This document shows positions 24,885 through 33,915 of a DNA stretch of 64,000 nucleotides, in pieces. The stretch spans positions 62,001-126,000 of the forward strand of contig NZ_LKHP01000002.1 of NCBI RefSeq assembly GCF_001440545.1, given 5' to 3'. Made by a program: the position numbers and the translations under genes. Source of the DNA: Caloramator mitchellensis (GTDB lineage Bacteria > Bacillota > Clostridia > Clostridiales > Caloramatoraceae). The number at the start of each line of letters is the position of its first letter. Position 1 is the stretch's first letter. The notes beneath the pieces were generated by a model, which ran no database searches, was not told the DNA's origin, and worked only from the letters and a program-made list of their open reading frames with translations.

Positions 24885-25223
24885 CTATTGAAAAATTACT
24901 ATCAGCATCATTTTGAATCTTTCCTTTGCAAGGAGTGCATGTGGAATATTAGCTGACATAACAATTGTCTCGCCCTTTTTAACATCAAACTTTTCGTCCC
25001 CAATTGTTATTTCTGCAAGACCATCTAAAATATATACAAGTGCGTCTCCAGGTGCTGAGTGAGCTGATATTTCCTCTCCCTTGTCAAATGCAAATAATGT
25101 CACGCTATGGGCTTTGCTCTGTGCAAGCGTTTTGCTAACAACTGTCCCTTCCTGATACTGAACAAGATTTTCCATTACAAGTATTGTTTTATGGTCGATG
25201 TTTTTAATAAATTGTCCGCTCAT
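24885..25223 (-). CDS. Cupin-domain protein
   Basis: A 112-residue single cupin barrel. Motif 1 is degenerate (GEEISAHSAPGDALVYILDG, residues about 49-68), with His54 and the acidic residue as possible metal ligands. Motif 2 (KGETIVMSANIPHALLA) follows near 82-98 with a conserved His. No enzyme activity can be assigned. It follows the DUF1858 gene by 11 nt with GGAGGCGAT before the ATG. Such cupin/DUF1858/DUF438 sets recur in anaerobes and look like a redox or NO response group, which is inference. Confidence 0.88.
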   Translation of the reverse strand: MSGQFIKNIDHKTILVMENLVQYQEGTVVSKTLAQSKAHSVTLFAFDKGEEISAHSAPGDALVYILDGLAEITIGDEKFDVKKGETIVMSANIPHALLAKERFKMMLIVIFQ

Positions 25224-25234
25224 AAAATCGCCTC

Positions 25235-25459
25235 CTAATCTTTTATTTCAAAGCCTTTGCTTTTAAATGTTTCTTTTATTTTGTCTAAATCAATTCCCCT
25301 CATAAGCGCACCCTTTGGAATTGTCATAACTCTTCCAACTGTATTAATCATCCCAGGCTTTACTATCTCATTAAAGCCCAGCTCCTTCATTATGTCTAAA
25401 ACCTCTGGATGCTCTTCTACGATTTCCTTTAAGGATTTTTTTAAATCCAATACCTTCAT
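25235..25459 (-). CDS. DUF1858 protein
   Basis: A 74-residue protein made of one DUF1858 domain. It begins with the typical VLDLKKSLKEIVEEHPEVLD helix pair, continues with a GF-turn (MKELGFNEIVKPGM) and ends KSKGFEI. The family often accompanies hemerythrin-like DUF438 proteins; some members bind small molecules or Fe-S clusters, but no cysteine is present here. GTGGTGAT precedes the ATG. It is the first gene of a two-gene unit with the cupin and has a Crp/Fnr-type site upstream. Confidence 0.88.
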   Translation of the reverse strand: MKVLDLKKSLKEIVEEHPEVLDIMKELGFNEIVKPGMINTVGRVMTIPKGALMRGIDLDKIKETFKSKGFEIKD

Positions 25460-25489
25460 AAAATCACCACTTTTCTATTTGATGATTTT

Positions 25490-25531
25490 ATTATACCACT
25501 TATTATGGATAATAATGTAATTTATATCACA
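25490..25531 (-). promoter_or_regulatory. Crp/Fnr-type site and promoter of the DUF1858-cupin unit
   Basis: On the minus strand TGTGATATAAATTACA (25516-25531) precedes TATAAT at 25495-25490. The half-sites TGTGA and TTACA and the distance to the -10 box match the DUF438 promoter within 1 nt, indicating a common class II activator. Confidence 0.65.
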
Positions 25532-25550
25532 TAAGTAAGCTGGCAATGAA

Positions 25551-26900
25551 TTATTTTATTATTCCAACAGAGGCTAAAAATATTATAATAACTAGGGCTG
25601 GAGTTATATATCTTAAAATAAATAAATATACCTTTGCATAGTTTTTGTTTTTTAATAAATTTTTATTTGATAATTCATCTTCAATCATGTCTCTATTTAC
25701 AAAATAACCAACAAAAATTGTTATTAATAATCCTCCAATGGGCAGCAAAATATTTGATGATAGGTAATCGAATAAATCAAAAAATGTTTTTCCATAAATC
25801 TTTATACTATTAAGCACATTTCCTTCTATTGAAAGCCCTGCAAGACTTCCTATCGATGCTATTATAATTGTCGTTAATAAAACAGCTGCTTTTCTATTTA
25901 TATTTCTTTTTTCAACTATATAAGCTACAGGAACTTCCACTATTGAAATCATTGCAGTAGTTGCAGCAATTGAGGTCAATAGGAAAAACATAAAGAGCAA
26001 AACTTCTCCAAATGGTATTTTGGAAAATATCAAAGGAACAGTTATAAAAAGCAGCCCCGGTCCATAACCTATCTCCATATTAAAGGAAAATACAGCTGGA
26101 AATATGGCAAGCCCTGCAAGCAAGGATACAATAGTATCTGAAACTGCTACCTTAAATGATGTTGAAATCATGTCAGTATCTTCTGTAAAATAACTTGAAT
26201 AGGTTATCATAGTTCCAATACCAAGGCTTAATTTAAAAAAAGCAAGTCCAAGAGCAGTTAAAAGGCTTTGCAATTTAACCTTTGAAATATCTATTGCAAA
26301 CAAAAACTTTACCCCTTCAATGCCATTATTCAGAGTTAACGCTCTGATATCACAAATTAAAATCAATATAAATAGAATAGGCATTAATATTTTCGTAGCT
26401 CTTTCAATACCTTTCTTAACTCCAAAAATCAATATTGCTGAAACTATCGAAAGCGCAAATATTTGCCATAATATTACGCTTAATGGATTTGTAATAGTAT
26501 TTATAAATATGTTTCGTGAATCATCTATAGTAATATTTTTAAACTGTCCTAATAAAGCTTTAAATGTGTAGGAATATACCCATCCAGCTACAGCACTGTA
26601 GAAGAACATAATTAAAAGTGCAGCTATTATTCCCATGTAACCGATTATATTCCACCTTTTACCCTTTAACTTTTCAAATGCCGTAACTGCGTTTGTTCTT
26701 GTTCTTCTTCCTATGAAAAATTCACTAATCATTATTGGAATCCCAACAAACAGAACACAGATTAAATAGATTAATAGAAAGCCACCTCCTCCGTTCATCC
26801 CTGTTATATAAGGGAATTTCCATATATTGCCCAGCCCTATAGCTGACCCTAATGTTGCCAAAAATACTGCAAGCCCCGATGAAAATCTTTCTCTTTTCAT
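25551..26900 (-). CDS. NSS-family sodium-dependent transporter, probably tryptophan
   Basis: A 449-residue neurotransmitter:sodium symporter with about 11-12 helices. The first helix carries the Na+/substrate signature TLGSAIGLGNIWKFPYI (about 14-30), and GGGGFLLIYL follows. LeuT and TnaT are the studied bacterial relatives. Substrate is suggested by the leader: a T-box whose specifier reads UGG (Trp). The ATG at 26900 has 8-nt spacing from GGGAGG; the ATG 6 nt upstream is too close. The gene is monocistronic, as the next gene upstream is divergent. Confidence 0.92.
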   Translation of the reverse strand: MKRERFSSGLAVFLATLGSAIGLGNIWKFPYITGMNGGGGFLLIYLICVLFVGIPIMISEFFIGRRTRTNAVTAFEKLKGKRWNIIGYMGIIAALLIMFFYSAVAGWVYSYTFKALLGQFKNITIDDSRNIFINTITNPLSVILWQIFALSIVSAILIFGVKKGIERATKILMPILFILILICDIRALTLNNGIEGVKFLFAIDISKVKLQSLLTALGLAFFKLSLGIGTMITYSSYFTEDTDMISTSFKVAVSDTIVSLLAGLAIFPAVFSFNMEIGYGPGLLFITVPLIFSKIPFGEVLLFMFFLLTSIAATTAMISIVEVPVAYIVEKRNINRKAAVLLTTIIIASIGSLAGLSIEGNVLNSIKIYGKTFFDLFDYLSSNILLPIGGLLITIFVGYFVNRDMIEDELSNKNLLKNKNYAKVYLFILRYITPALVIIIFLASVGIIK

Positions 26901-26925
26901 AAACATAACCTCCCTTTAAAAATAT

Positions 26926-27166
26926 AAAAGGCACTTAACCCTTAAATTAGGGCGAAGTGCCTTCGCGGTGCCACCTAAATTGAGCATAAAAACTCATCTT
27001 TTTCGGATGCCATCACATCCTATCCCTGTAACGTGGGAAATACGGCTCGGGCTACTAAATTTCGCCCTGCATCTTGTGACCCCATTCAGCATACTGAATC
27101 GTATTGGGCTTACACCATCCCCAACTCGCTGACACTATCAAATATGCCTACTTCTCTCACGCATCG
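26926..27166 (-). promoter_or_regulatory. T-box riboswitch, tryptophan specifier
   Basis: Read on the minus strand, the leader shows the T-box features in order. AGAAGTAGG is the specifier-loop 5' side and GCGAG..GGGATGGTG is the Stem I distal region. GAATGGGG contains the codon TGG (27084-27082) opposite the AGUA side, and the T-box AGGTGGCACCGCG is at 26976-26964. A terminator stem AAGGCACTT/AAGTGCCTT then ends in a T-rich run. The codon was located by pairing GCATA/TATGC above and GTGA/TCAC below the loop. Uncharged tRNA-Trp would favour antitermination and turn on the transporter. It fills most of the 408-nt gap 26901-27308. Confidence 0.92.
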
Positions 27167-27308
27167 ATTTTATATATTTAGAATAATATTAATGAAGTTT
27201 TTATAATATGTCAATATCAATTTTCAAAATTTTTTCATTTTATTTTTTGTATATTTTATTTAAAATATTACTGTAGGTTTTTATAAAATATAAAATGGTG
27301 GTGGTTTT

Positions 27309-28448
27309 ATGCATATATTAATAGCTCCTGACAAATTCAAAGGAAGTTTATCTGCCTTACAAGTTGCAGAAAACATTGAAAAAGGAATCCTGAAGATTTT
27401 TCCATCTGCTAAAATTGAAAAAATACCTATGGCTGATGGAGGTGAAGGAACTGTAGAATCATTAATCGATGCTACAGGTGGCAAAATAATAAAAACAATT
27501 GTTAAAGACCCTTTAATGCGTGATATTGAAAGCTTTTATGGAATTTTAGGAGATGATAAGACAGCAGTTATAGAGATGTCAGCTGCTTCTGGATTATATC
27601 TTTTAAATAAAGATGAAAGAAATCCTTTGTTAACAACAACATATGGGACAGGTCAGCTTATTAAAGATGCTCTTGATAAAGGATGCAGAAAATTCATTAT
27701 TGGTATTGGTGGAAGTGCTACAAACGATGGCGGCGTTGGTATGGCGATGGCTCTTGGGGTTAAATTTTATGATGTATTTAATCAAGAAATTGAGTTTGGT
27801 GGCAAGGAACTTATAAAAATACATTATATTGACGATACTCTCATTGATGAAAGGATTAAAGAAAGTGAATTCATCATCGCCTGCGATGTAACCAATCCAT
27901 TGGTAGGTGAAAATGGAGCTTCAAAAGTTTTTGGCCCTCAAAAGGGAGCCACAAATGAAATGATAAAAATGCTGGATTTAGGATTAGAACACTATGGAGC
28001 TTTATTAGAAAAAAAATATAATAAAAGAATTATCAATGTCCCAGGTTCAGGAGCTGCAGGCGGTCTTGGTGCAGGCCTTTTGGCCTTTTTAAATGCGAAG
28101 CTTAAAAGCGGAGTTGAAATAGTTATGGAAACGCTAAAGCTTGAAGAGAAAATAAAACAATGTGATATAGTAATCTCAGGTGAAGGTAAAATTGATTATC
28201 AAACAGAATTTGGCAAAACAATCTCTGGTGTTGCAAGGTTATGCCAAAAACACAGTAAACCTCTAATTGTAATTGCAGGGACAGCTGAAGATTCAGAAAA
28301 TCTTTATGAAATGGGAATTAGCAGTATATTTTCGATAGTGGATAAGCCAATGTCTCTTGATGAGGCAATCGCTTCAGCACCTATACTTATAAGCAAAACT
28401 ACAGAAAAAATATTTAGGTTGATTAAAGCCTTTAATAAGGCACTCTAA
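27309..28448 (+). CDS. Glycerate 2-kinase, GlxK/GarK type
   Basis: A 379-residue type I glycerate kinase phosphorylating D-glycerate, normally to 2-phosphoglycerate. It starts ILIAPDKFKGSLSALQVAE, the family's active-site loop, and contains MADGGEGTVESL near 44-55, GIGGSATNDGGVGMA near 131-145 and PGSGAAGGLGAGL near 246-258. TGGTGGT precedes the ATG. No other glyoxylate or serine-cycle gene is adjacent. It is divergent from the Trp transporter and ends in a terminator shared with asnB. A link to the phosphorylase locus 9 kb away is conceivable but unsupported. Confidence 0.95.
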   Translation: MHILIAPDKFKGSLSALQVAENIEKGILKIFPSAKIEKIPMADGGEGTVESLIDATGGKIIKTIVKDPLMRDIESFYGILGDDKTAVIEMSAASGLYLLNKDERNPLLTTTYGTGQLIKDALDKGCRKFIIGIGGSATNDGGVGMAMALGVKFYDVFNQEIEFGGKELIKIHYIDDTLIDERIKESEFIIACDVTNPLVGENGASKVFGPQKGATNEMIKMLDLGLEHYGALLEKKYNKRIINVPGSGAAGGLGAGLLAFLNAKLKSGVEIVMETLKLEEKIKQCDIVISGEGKIDYQTEFGKTISGVARLCQKHSKPLIVIAGTAEDSENLYEMGISSIFSIVDKPMSLDEAIASAPILISKTTEKIFRLIKAFNKAL

Positions 28449-28461
28449 ATTTGAGTGCCTT
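28437..28461. terminator. Bidirectional terminator between glycerate kinase and asnB
   Basis: AAGGCACTC, a 7-nt AAATTT-type loop and GAGTGCCTT between two convergent genes. It overlaps the kinase stop codon. The T-runs are short on both strands. Confidence 0.8.
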
Positions 28462-28463
28462 AT

Positions 28464-30308
28464 CTATACTTCAAACTTTACATCATAAATTTTTATCCAT
28501 TCATTTATTTGTAGCAGATAGGCTGCAATTTGTGGACCTGTCATTAACTGTCCAAACCAAGTTTTGTTGTAATTTTCATCTTTTTTATCAAGGAAATCAA
28601 ATACGTTTACTCTTTCAATAATTGAGTTTAATGGCTCATTTTTACTATTTAATACTTTTCTCAATCTTTCTACTACTATCTTTTCATACAAAGGATTATG
28701 AACTTTAGGATAAGGGGACTTTTTCCTGTTTATTATCTCCTGTGGCAAGATTCCTTCAAGTGCCTTCCTTAAAAGGCCCTTTTCTCTTCCACCATAAAAC
28801 TTAAAGTCTGTAGGAACATTGTATAAATACTCTACAATTCTGTAATCAGCAAAAGGAACTCTTACCTCAAGACTATTATACATACTCATCCTGTCTTTTC
28901 TGTTTAAAAGAGTCAGCATAAACCATTTAATATTTAAATAAAATAGCTCCCTCATCCTTTTTTGAATTTTATTATCTTCGTCTAATATCTCTACCTTATT
29001 TATTGTTTCATCATAGTTCTTTTTAACTATTTCATCAAGATTTATTTTTTTCAAAAGCTCTTGTTTTATAAAATATTTTCTTAAATCCAGCGATTTCATC
29101 CATGGAAATGAATCAAACCATATGTCCTCATTTCTAATATACCACGGATAACCTCCAAATATTTCATCTGCACATTCACCAGATAATGCAACTGTTGCAT
29201 CTTTCTTTATTTCTTTAGTAAAAATTTGCAGTGACGAATCAATATCAGCCATACCAGGCAGGTCATTTGCAATTAGTGAATCAAACAAATTAGATGCCAG
29301 TTCTGAGCTATCGATAATTACATTCTTATGTTTACTATTTATAAACTTGTTCATTAATTCTATATAAGGAGCATCAGATGAAGGAATAAACTCATTTTTT
29401 CTAAAATATTTTTCATTATCAAAATAATCAACTGAATAGGTGTGGAGTTGTTTTCCTGAGTTTTTATATTCCATAGCCGCAACTGCTGCAATTGCACTTG
29501 AGTCTAATCCACCAGATAAAAAAGAACATACTGGAACATCTGATACAAGCTGTCTATTTATAGCATCTAGAACTAAAAATCTTACATTTTCGATTGTCTC
29601 ATCTAGGGACTGTTTATGATGCTCGGCCCTTGGTTTCCAATATTCAACAAGTCTTGCCCCATTTTTGTTAAACACCAAATAATTTGCAGGTGGAACTTCT
29701 TTGATATCTCTAAATATTCCACTTCCAAGTGGTCTTGAAGGTCCTAATGCCATAAGCTCCCCTAATCCATTCAAATCTACTATAGAAGTTACCTCCGGAT
29801 GCTTTAAAACTGTTTTTATTTCCGAACCAAATATTAAGGCATTATCTTTTATTGAATAAAATAAAGGTTTCACTCCTAGATGATCCCTACAAAGAAATAC
29901 TTGTTTTTCATTTTCATCCCAAATAGCAAACGCAAAAATACCATTCAAAAATTTTACGCATTCTTCCTTCCAATGGATATAGCTCATCAATAGCACTTCA
30001 GTATCAGAATAGGATTCAAATACATAGTCATAAGATTTAAGAATTTTTCTTAGCTCTTCTGTGTTATATAATTCTCCATTATAAACAATTACATATCTAT
30101 TGCCATCCTTTTCTCTAATCATAGGTTGCTTTCCACCTGATGGGTCTACTACAACTAATCTTCTGTGACCTAAAAGTGCGTTTTTATTAATATAATATCC
30201 TTCATCATCAGGACCTCTACGACTTAAAGTCTTTGTCATTTGCTTTATTACGTCCATTTCACCGGACAGATCTCTCTTAAAATTTAACCAACCCGCTATT
30301 CCGCACAT
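28464..30308 (-). CDS. asnB: Glutamine-hydrolysing asparagine synthetase
   Basis: A 614-residue two-domain enzyme making asparagine from aspartate, ATP and glutamine. Cys2 of MCGIAGW is the glutaminase nucleophile; RRGPDDEG and YNGELYN complete the N-terminal class II amidotransferase domain (about 1-210). The synthetase domain has the PP-loop LSGGLDSSAIAAVAA near 260-275 and SGECADEIFGGYPW near 355. The length is that of the bacterial AsnB type. It stands alone, 78 nt downstream of the phosphatase gene's other end, with a terminator after it. Confidence 0.95.
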   Translation of the reverse strand: MCGIAGWLNFKRDLSGEMDVIKQMTKTLSRRGPDDEGYYINKNALLGHRRLVVVDPSGGKQPMIREKDGNRYVIVYNGELYNTEELRKILKSYDYVFESYSDTEVLLMSYIHWKEECVKFLNGIFAFAIWDENEKQVFLCRDHLGVKPLFYSIKDNALIFGSEIKTVLKHPEVTSIVDLNGLGELMALGPSRPLGSGIFRDIKEVPPANYLVFNKNGARLVEYWKPRAEHHKQSLDETIENVRFLVLDAINRQLVSDVPVCSFLSGGLDSSAIAAVAAMEYKNSGKQLHTYSVDYFDNEKYFRKNEFIPSSDAPYIELMNKFINSKHKNVIIDSSELASNLFDSLIANDLPGMADIDSSLQIFTKEIKKDATVALSGECADEIFGGYPWYIRNEDIWFDSFPWMKSLDLRKYFIKQELLKKINLDEIVKKNYDETINKVEILDEDNKIQKRMRELFYLNIKWFMLTLLNRKDRMSMYNSLEVRVPFADYRIVEYLYNVPTDFKFYGGREKGLLRKALEGILPQEIINRKKSPYPKVHNPLYEKIVVERLRKVLNSKNEPLNSIIERVNVFDFLDKKDENYNKTWFGQLMTGPQIAAYLLQINEWIKIYDVKFEV

Positions 30309-30385
30309 ATTTTACCTCAAAAAAGAATAATCCACTATTTATAATATTATTATTACAAACAGTGGTTACAAATCAAAATATTAAT

Positions 30386-31015
30386 TTATTGTAATCTCAA
30401 TATCTCCCTCAAATCCTCAACAACATAATCCGGTTCAAATTTTAATAATTCTTCTAAATCCAACATAGTATATTTTACAATGCAGGTTTTTGCTTCGGCA
30501 TTTTTGCCGCATAATATATCATAGTGAGAATCACCAACAAACAGCACATCTCTCGGCTCTATGTTCAGCTTTTCGCAGGCCTTTAATATAGGCTCCGGGT
30601 TAGGTTTATGCTTATCCGTATCCTCTGGGGTTATTAACACATCGAAATATTTTAGTAGGTCTAATAGCTTTAAGCCTCTTTCGGCCATTATTTTTCTTTT
30701 TGATGTAACAATTCCAAGGGGCAATCCTCTTTTTTTAAGCTCTGTCAGAGCATCCCTTGCATAATCCATTTCCTTTACCATGCTGTCGTGATTCATCTCA
30801 TTGAATTCAATATATGTTTTATACATCTCCTCATATTTATCATTATCATACCTTGAAAGAGTTATTTTTAAAGGTTCACCAAAATATTTTACAATATCCT
30901 TTTCTTCAGGGGTAAAATTCAAATGCTTTTTTATAGTATGAGTATAAGATTCAATTATAAGTCTGTTTGTATCAATCAACGTTCCATCCAAATCAAATAA
31001 AATTGCTTTAAACAA
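30386..31015 (-). CDS. ppaX: HAD phosphatase, PpaX-like pyrophosphatase
   Basis: A 209-residue HAD subfamily IA hydrolase. Motif I is DLDGTLIDTN (nucleophile Asp8 and Asp10), motif II is GIVTSKRK near 102-109, and motif III/IV is KHKPNPEP with GDSHYDILCGKNA near 134-170. The length and the TNRLIIESYTHTI cap resemble Bacillus PpaX, which hydrolyses pyrophosphate from HPr-Ser-P dephosphorylation. The closely related phosphoglycolate phosphatases are the alternative. No hprK is adjacent. Confidence 0.8.
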   Translation of the reverse strand: MFKAILFDLDGTLIDTNRLIIESYTHTIKKHLNFTPEEKDIVKYFGEPLKITLSRYDNDKYEEMYKTYIEFNEMNHDSMVKEMDYARDALTELKKRGLPLGIVTSKRKIMAERGLKLLDLLKYFDVLITPEDTDKHKPNPEPILKACEKLNIEPRDVLFVGDSHYDILCGKNAEAKTCIVKYTMLDLEELLKFEPDYVVEDLREILRLQ

Positions 31016-31159
31016 TTACTTCTCCTCCTCAGATAAAATATCAATAACTATTATATCATATTAAGAATTATTTTTCTTAAATCTTAATAAAAGCATTTGC
31101 ATAATATTTTATAGAATGGTAACATATACATAATTAAATAAATTTAAGGGGATGGTTGC

Positions 31160-32029
31160 GTGAAATTTAAAAAATCCATAACAATTTTAGTCTTTATCAT
31201 TGTTTTGCTCTCATCAGTTGCAGCTTTAACTGGTATCTTTTCGGGTAATGGACAAAATGCTTTTGATTTTAAATCTTTGAATGGACATGTAGTTAAGATT
31301 TATGGAGATGGACTGTATAAAAATGATTCTGTATCTATAGTATCACAAGGAAAAGCACAGGATATAATAACTATGATACTTGGAATACCTCTTTTAATTT
31401 ACTCTTTATACTCTTATAGAAAAGGTTATCTAAAAGGTAAGCTTCTTCTTTCTGGAACATTGGGATATTTTTTATACACATACGTTTCCTATACTTTTCT
31501 TAGTATGTATAACCGATTCTTTTTAATTTACGTAGCTTTAATGTCATCAAGTCTATTTGCTTTTATTATTTCAATAATGTCAATAGACATAGAAAAATTG
31601 CCTTCTCAATTCAATAAAAAACTCCCTGTAAAATTATTGAGCAGCCTAATGTTTTTGATTGCGTTCATACTGGGTATTATGTGGCTTGGATTGACAGTTC
31701 CAACGGCTTTAAATGAAACGATTCCACCAGTCCTTGAACACTACACAACCCTTGTAATTCAAGCGATGGATTTAGGCTTTATAGTCCCTGTTTCAATTAT
31801 TGCTGGGCTATTGCTCCTTAAACAAAAACCATTTGGATATCTACTAACTTCCATAATGATAATCAAAGGTCTTACTATGGGAACTGCTTTAACAGCTATG
31901 ATAATTGGCCAGATAATGGCTGGAGTTGCAGTTCCACTTCCTGTAATCGTTATCTTTCCGTTTCTAAATATATTTATTGTATATTGCTTATATAAAACAC
32001 TGAGCAATGTTGTAGAAGCAAGAGCCTGA
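31160..32029 (+). CDS. Polytopic membrane protein, unknown function
   Basis: A 289-residue protein with about eight hydrophobic segments (near 6-26, 70-88, 95-115, 122-143, 160-182, 203-225, 232-254 and 260-280). I do not recognise the family. The 45 residues after the first helix are polar (GNGQNAFDFKSLNGHVVKIY) and probably outside, with no catalytic motif. The start is GTG behind AAGGGGATGG. It is a single-gene unit ended by a bidirectional terminator shared with the sugar-transport operon. Confidence 0.75.
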   Translation: MKFKKSITILVFIIVLLSSVAALTGIFSGNGQNAFDFKSLNGHVVKIYGDGLYKNDSVSIVSQGKAQDIITMILGIPLLIYSLYSYRKGYLKGKLLLSGTLGYFLYTYVSYTFLSMYNRFFLIYVALMSSSLFAFIISIMSIDIEKLPSQFNKKLPVKLLSSLMFLIAFILGIMWLGLTVPTALNETIPPVLEHYTTLVIQAMDLGFIVPVSIIAGLLLLKQKPFGYLLTSIMIIKGLTMGTALTAMIIGQIMAGVAVPLPVIVIFPFLNIFIVYCLYKTLSNVVEARA

Positions 32030-32064
32030 ATTTGCAGCTTATACCTCAAATAAATAATTATTTT

Positions 32065-32106
32065 AAAGGGCATCCCTCAAAACTTTTAATTTGAGAGTTG
32101 CCCTTT
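32065..32106. terminator. Bidirectional terminator
   Basis: AAAGGGCATCCCTCAAA pairs with TTTGAGAGTTGCCCTTT around a short loop, with T-rich sequence on both sides. It lies between convergent genes: the membrane protein and the end of the ABC transport operon. Confidence 0.85.
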
Positions 32107-32122
32107 AAATATTTTTAGACTA

Positions 32123-32959
32123 TTATTCTTTTACACCACCAGCAACTAAGCCACCTGTTATGAACCTCTCAACGAGCGAGAAAATGATAATAACAGGAAC
32201 AGCAGTTAGAAACGACGCTGCCATCATTCTTCCCCATACATAGTCTTTGGAACTGAATAGCTGTCTTAATCCTATAGATAACGTCATATTGTCCGGTGTT
32301 GATAAAAATATCGATGAAAATAAAAAGTCATTCCAGGCAATCATAAAAACATATGCAAATACTGAAACAATAGCTGGAATTGAAAGGGGGATAACAATTT
32401 TATAGATTACCTGGAATCGGCTAAGCCCATCAATCATGGCTGCTTCTTCAAGGGAATCAGGAATTGATTTAAAATAGCTGCTTAACATAAACAATGTGGC
32501 TGGCAATGTCGTTACCAGACATGTAATTATAACAGCTAATTTATTATTATAAAGCCCAAGTTTTGAAATAATTCTAAACAAAGGAACAACAAGCAATATA
32601 CCAGAAAACATATATACAACCAGTGTGCTTTCCTGAATATATTTTTTACCCGGAAAGTCGAGCCTTGCAAGGCTATAGGCACCCATGCTTCCAACTATGA
32701 CTGCTAACGATGCAGTCGAAAATGCTATCTTGAAGCTGTTCGAAAAATATCTTAAAAATGGAAAGAGCTTTGGATTAAAAATATCTCTAAAGTGCTGAAA
32801 TGTTATTTCCTTTGGTATTATCTCAGGCGGATAAGCAACTGAAGCTGCTGATGTTTTCAAAGCAGTTGTAACCATAAAATAAAAAGGCATCAAAGTAATT
32901 AAAAGAACAATAATTACTAATATATTTAGAAATATGTTAATTAATAACTTCTTTTTCAT
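32123..32959 (-). CDS. Sugar ABC transporter permease (MalG-like)
   Basis: A 278-residue inner-membrane permease of the carbohydrate uptake CUT1 family, with six helices. The EAA loop that contacts the ATPase reads EEAAMIDGLSRFQVIYKIVIPLS split as SLEEAAMIDG and FQVIYKIVIPLS, at about 170-193. The C-terminal GLVAGGVKE is typical of MalG/LacG proteins. The start is the ATG at 32959 behind AGGAGGG, 1 nt after the partner permease; the longer frame overlaps that gene. No ATP-binding protein is encoded here, so a shared MsmX-type ATPase elsewhere is expected. Confidence 0.92.
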   Translation of the reverse strand: MKKKLLINIFLNILVIIVLLITLMPFYFMVTTALKTSAASVAYPPEIIPKEITFQHFRDIFNPKLFPFLRYFSNSFKIAFSTASLAVIVGSMGAYSLARLDFPGKKYIQESTLVVYMFSGILLVVPLFRIISKLGLYNNKLAVIITCLVTTLPATLFMLSSYFKSIPDSLEEAAMIDGLSRFQVIYKIVIPLSIPAIVSVFAYVFMIAWNDFLFSSIFLSTPDNMTLSIGLRQLFSSKDYVWGRMMAASFLTAVPVIIIFSLVERFITGGLVAGGVKE

Positions 32960-32960
32960 A

Positions 32961-33854
32961 CTATCTGACCCTCCTTCTTGCAAATACAACGAAGGACATT
33001 GAAATAAAGAATAATACAACAGTTATTGCTGCTGCAAGTCCAAAGTCGTTGACTGAAAAGGCAGTTTGATATAAATATACCCCCATAATAGGCACCTGTT
33101 TTGTAAGTAGGTATACATCATCAAATTTATAGAAATTCCAAATAGAACGCAGTATAACAAGCGAGCCTACGACAGGCATTATCTCGGGTAAAGTTATAGC
33201 AAAAAACTGCCTTACTGCTCCTGCTCCATCAATTTTTGCAGCTTCATATAATGTTTCATCTATAGCCTGCAGGGCTGCAAGTATCATCATAAAACTATAA
33301 GGGAACACCCTCCAGACATCATACAAAACAACCAATACAAGCGATAAAATTGGATGGTCAAACCATGGTGGAACTTCTTTAAAAAGATGAATTTTATCAA
33401 CTGTTATATAGTTAAAAACGCCATATATACCGTTGAACATATACTGCCAAACATAAACTGATGCAATAACTGGTGCAACATATGGCAAAATCACAAGGGA
33501 ACGCGCAATTCCTCTTCCCTTGAATTTTCTATTCATAAGCAGAGCTACCAAAAGCCCTGTTATTGTCGAAAGTGTTACGGTTAATATCACATACAAAAAG
33601 GTTAAAAGCAATGATTTAAAAAATTCCCCATCGCTAAAAAGTGCCGTATAGTTGCCAAGTCCAATAAACTTTGGCTGTTTTCTGGGATTTAGAGCTACCT
33701 TGTGAAAGCTCAAATATAAATTGTATAAAACAGGATAAATAATAATTGAGGAAATCAGCAATACGGAAGGTAAAATGAATAGTATCCCCAATCTTGCTTC
33801 ATTTTTCTTAAATGAACTTTTCCCAAAGCCTACCTTTTTTGATGTCTCCAACAT
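32961..33854 (-). CDS. Sugar ABC transporter permease (MalF-like)
   Basis: A 297-residue CUT1 permease with six helices. The first is at about 20-42 after a basic N-terminus, and the EAA loop is ETLYEAAKIDGAGAVRQFF at about 195-213. It partners the downstream MalG-like protein. GAGGGGATATTT before the ATG at 33854 decides the start over an upstream TTG. It follows the binding-protein gene after a hairpin that probably makes it less expressed than that gene. Confidence 0.92.
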   Translation of the reverse strand: MLETSKKVGFGKSSFKKNEARLGILFILPSVLLISSIIIYPVLYNLYLSFHKVALNPRKQPKFIGLGNYTALFSDGEFFKSLLLTFLYVILTVTLSTITGLLVALLMNRKFKGRGIARSLVILPYVAPVIASVYVWQYMFNGIYGVFNYITVDKIHLFKEVPPWFDHPILSLVLVVLYDVWRVFPYSFMMILAALQAIDETLYEAAKIDGAGAVRQFFAITLPEIMPVVGSLVILRSIWNFYKFDDVYLLTKQVPIMGVYLYQTAFSVNDFGLAAAITVVLFFISMSFVVFARRRVR

Positions 33855-33880
33855 AAATATCCCCTCTACTATCAAAATTT

Positions 33881-33907
33881 AGCCGATGTCTCTTTGAAAC
33901 ATCGGCT
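33881..33907 (-). terminator. Intra-operon hairpin between binding protein and permeases
   Basis: AGCCGATGT and ACATCGGCT form a 9-bp stem with a 9-nt loop, 9 nt after the binding-protein stop codon. On the minus strand AAATTTTG follows, a weak U-run. Such hairpins commonly protect the binding-protein message and attenuate the permeases. Confidence 0.7.
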
Positions 33908-33915
33908 AATATTTA

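Noticed and set aside
27309-28448. Glycerate kinase as part of a glucosylglycerate pathway with the phosphorylase locus
   Set aside because: It is 9 kb away in its own transcript with no shared operator; proximity alone is too weak to claim a link.
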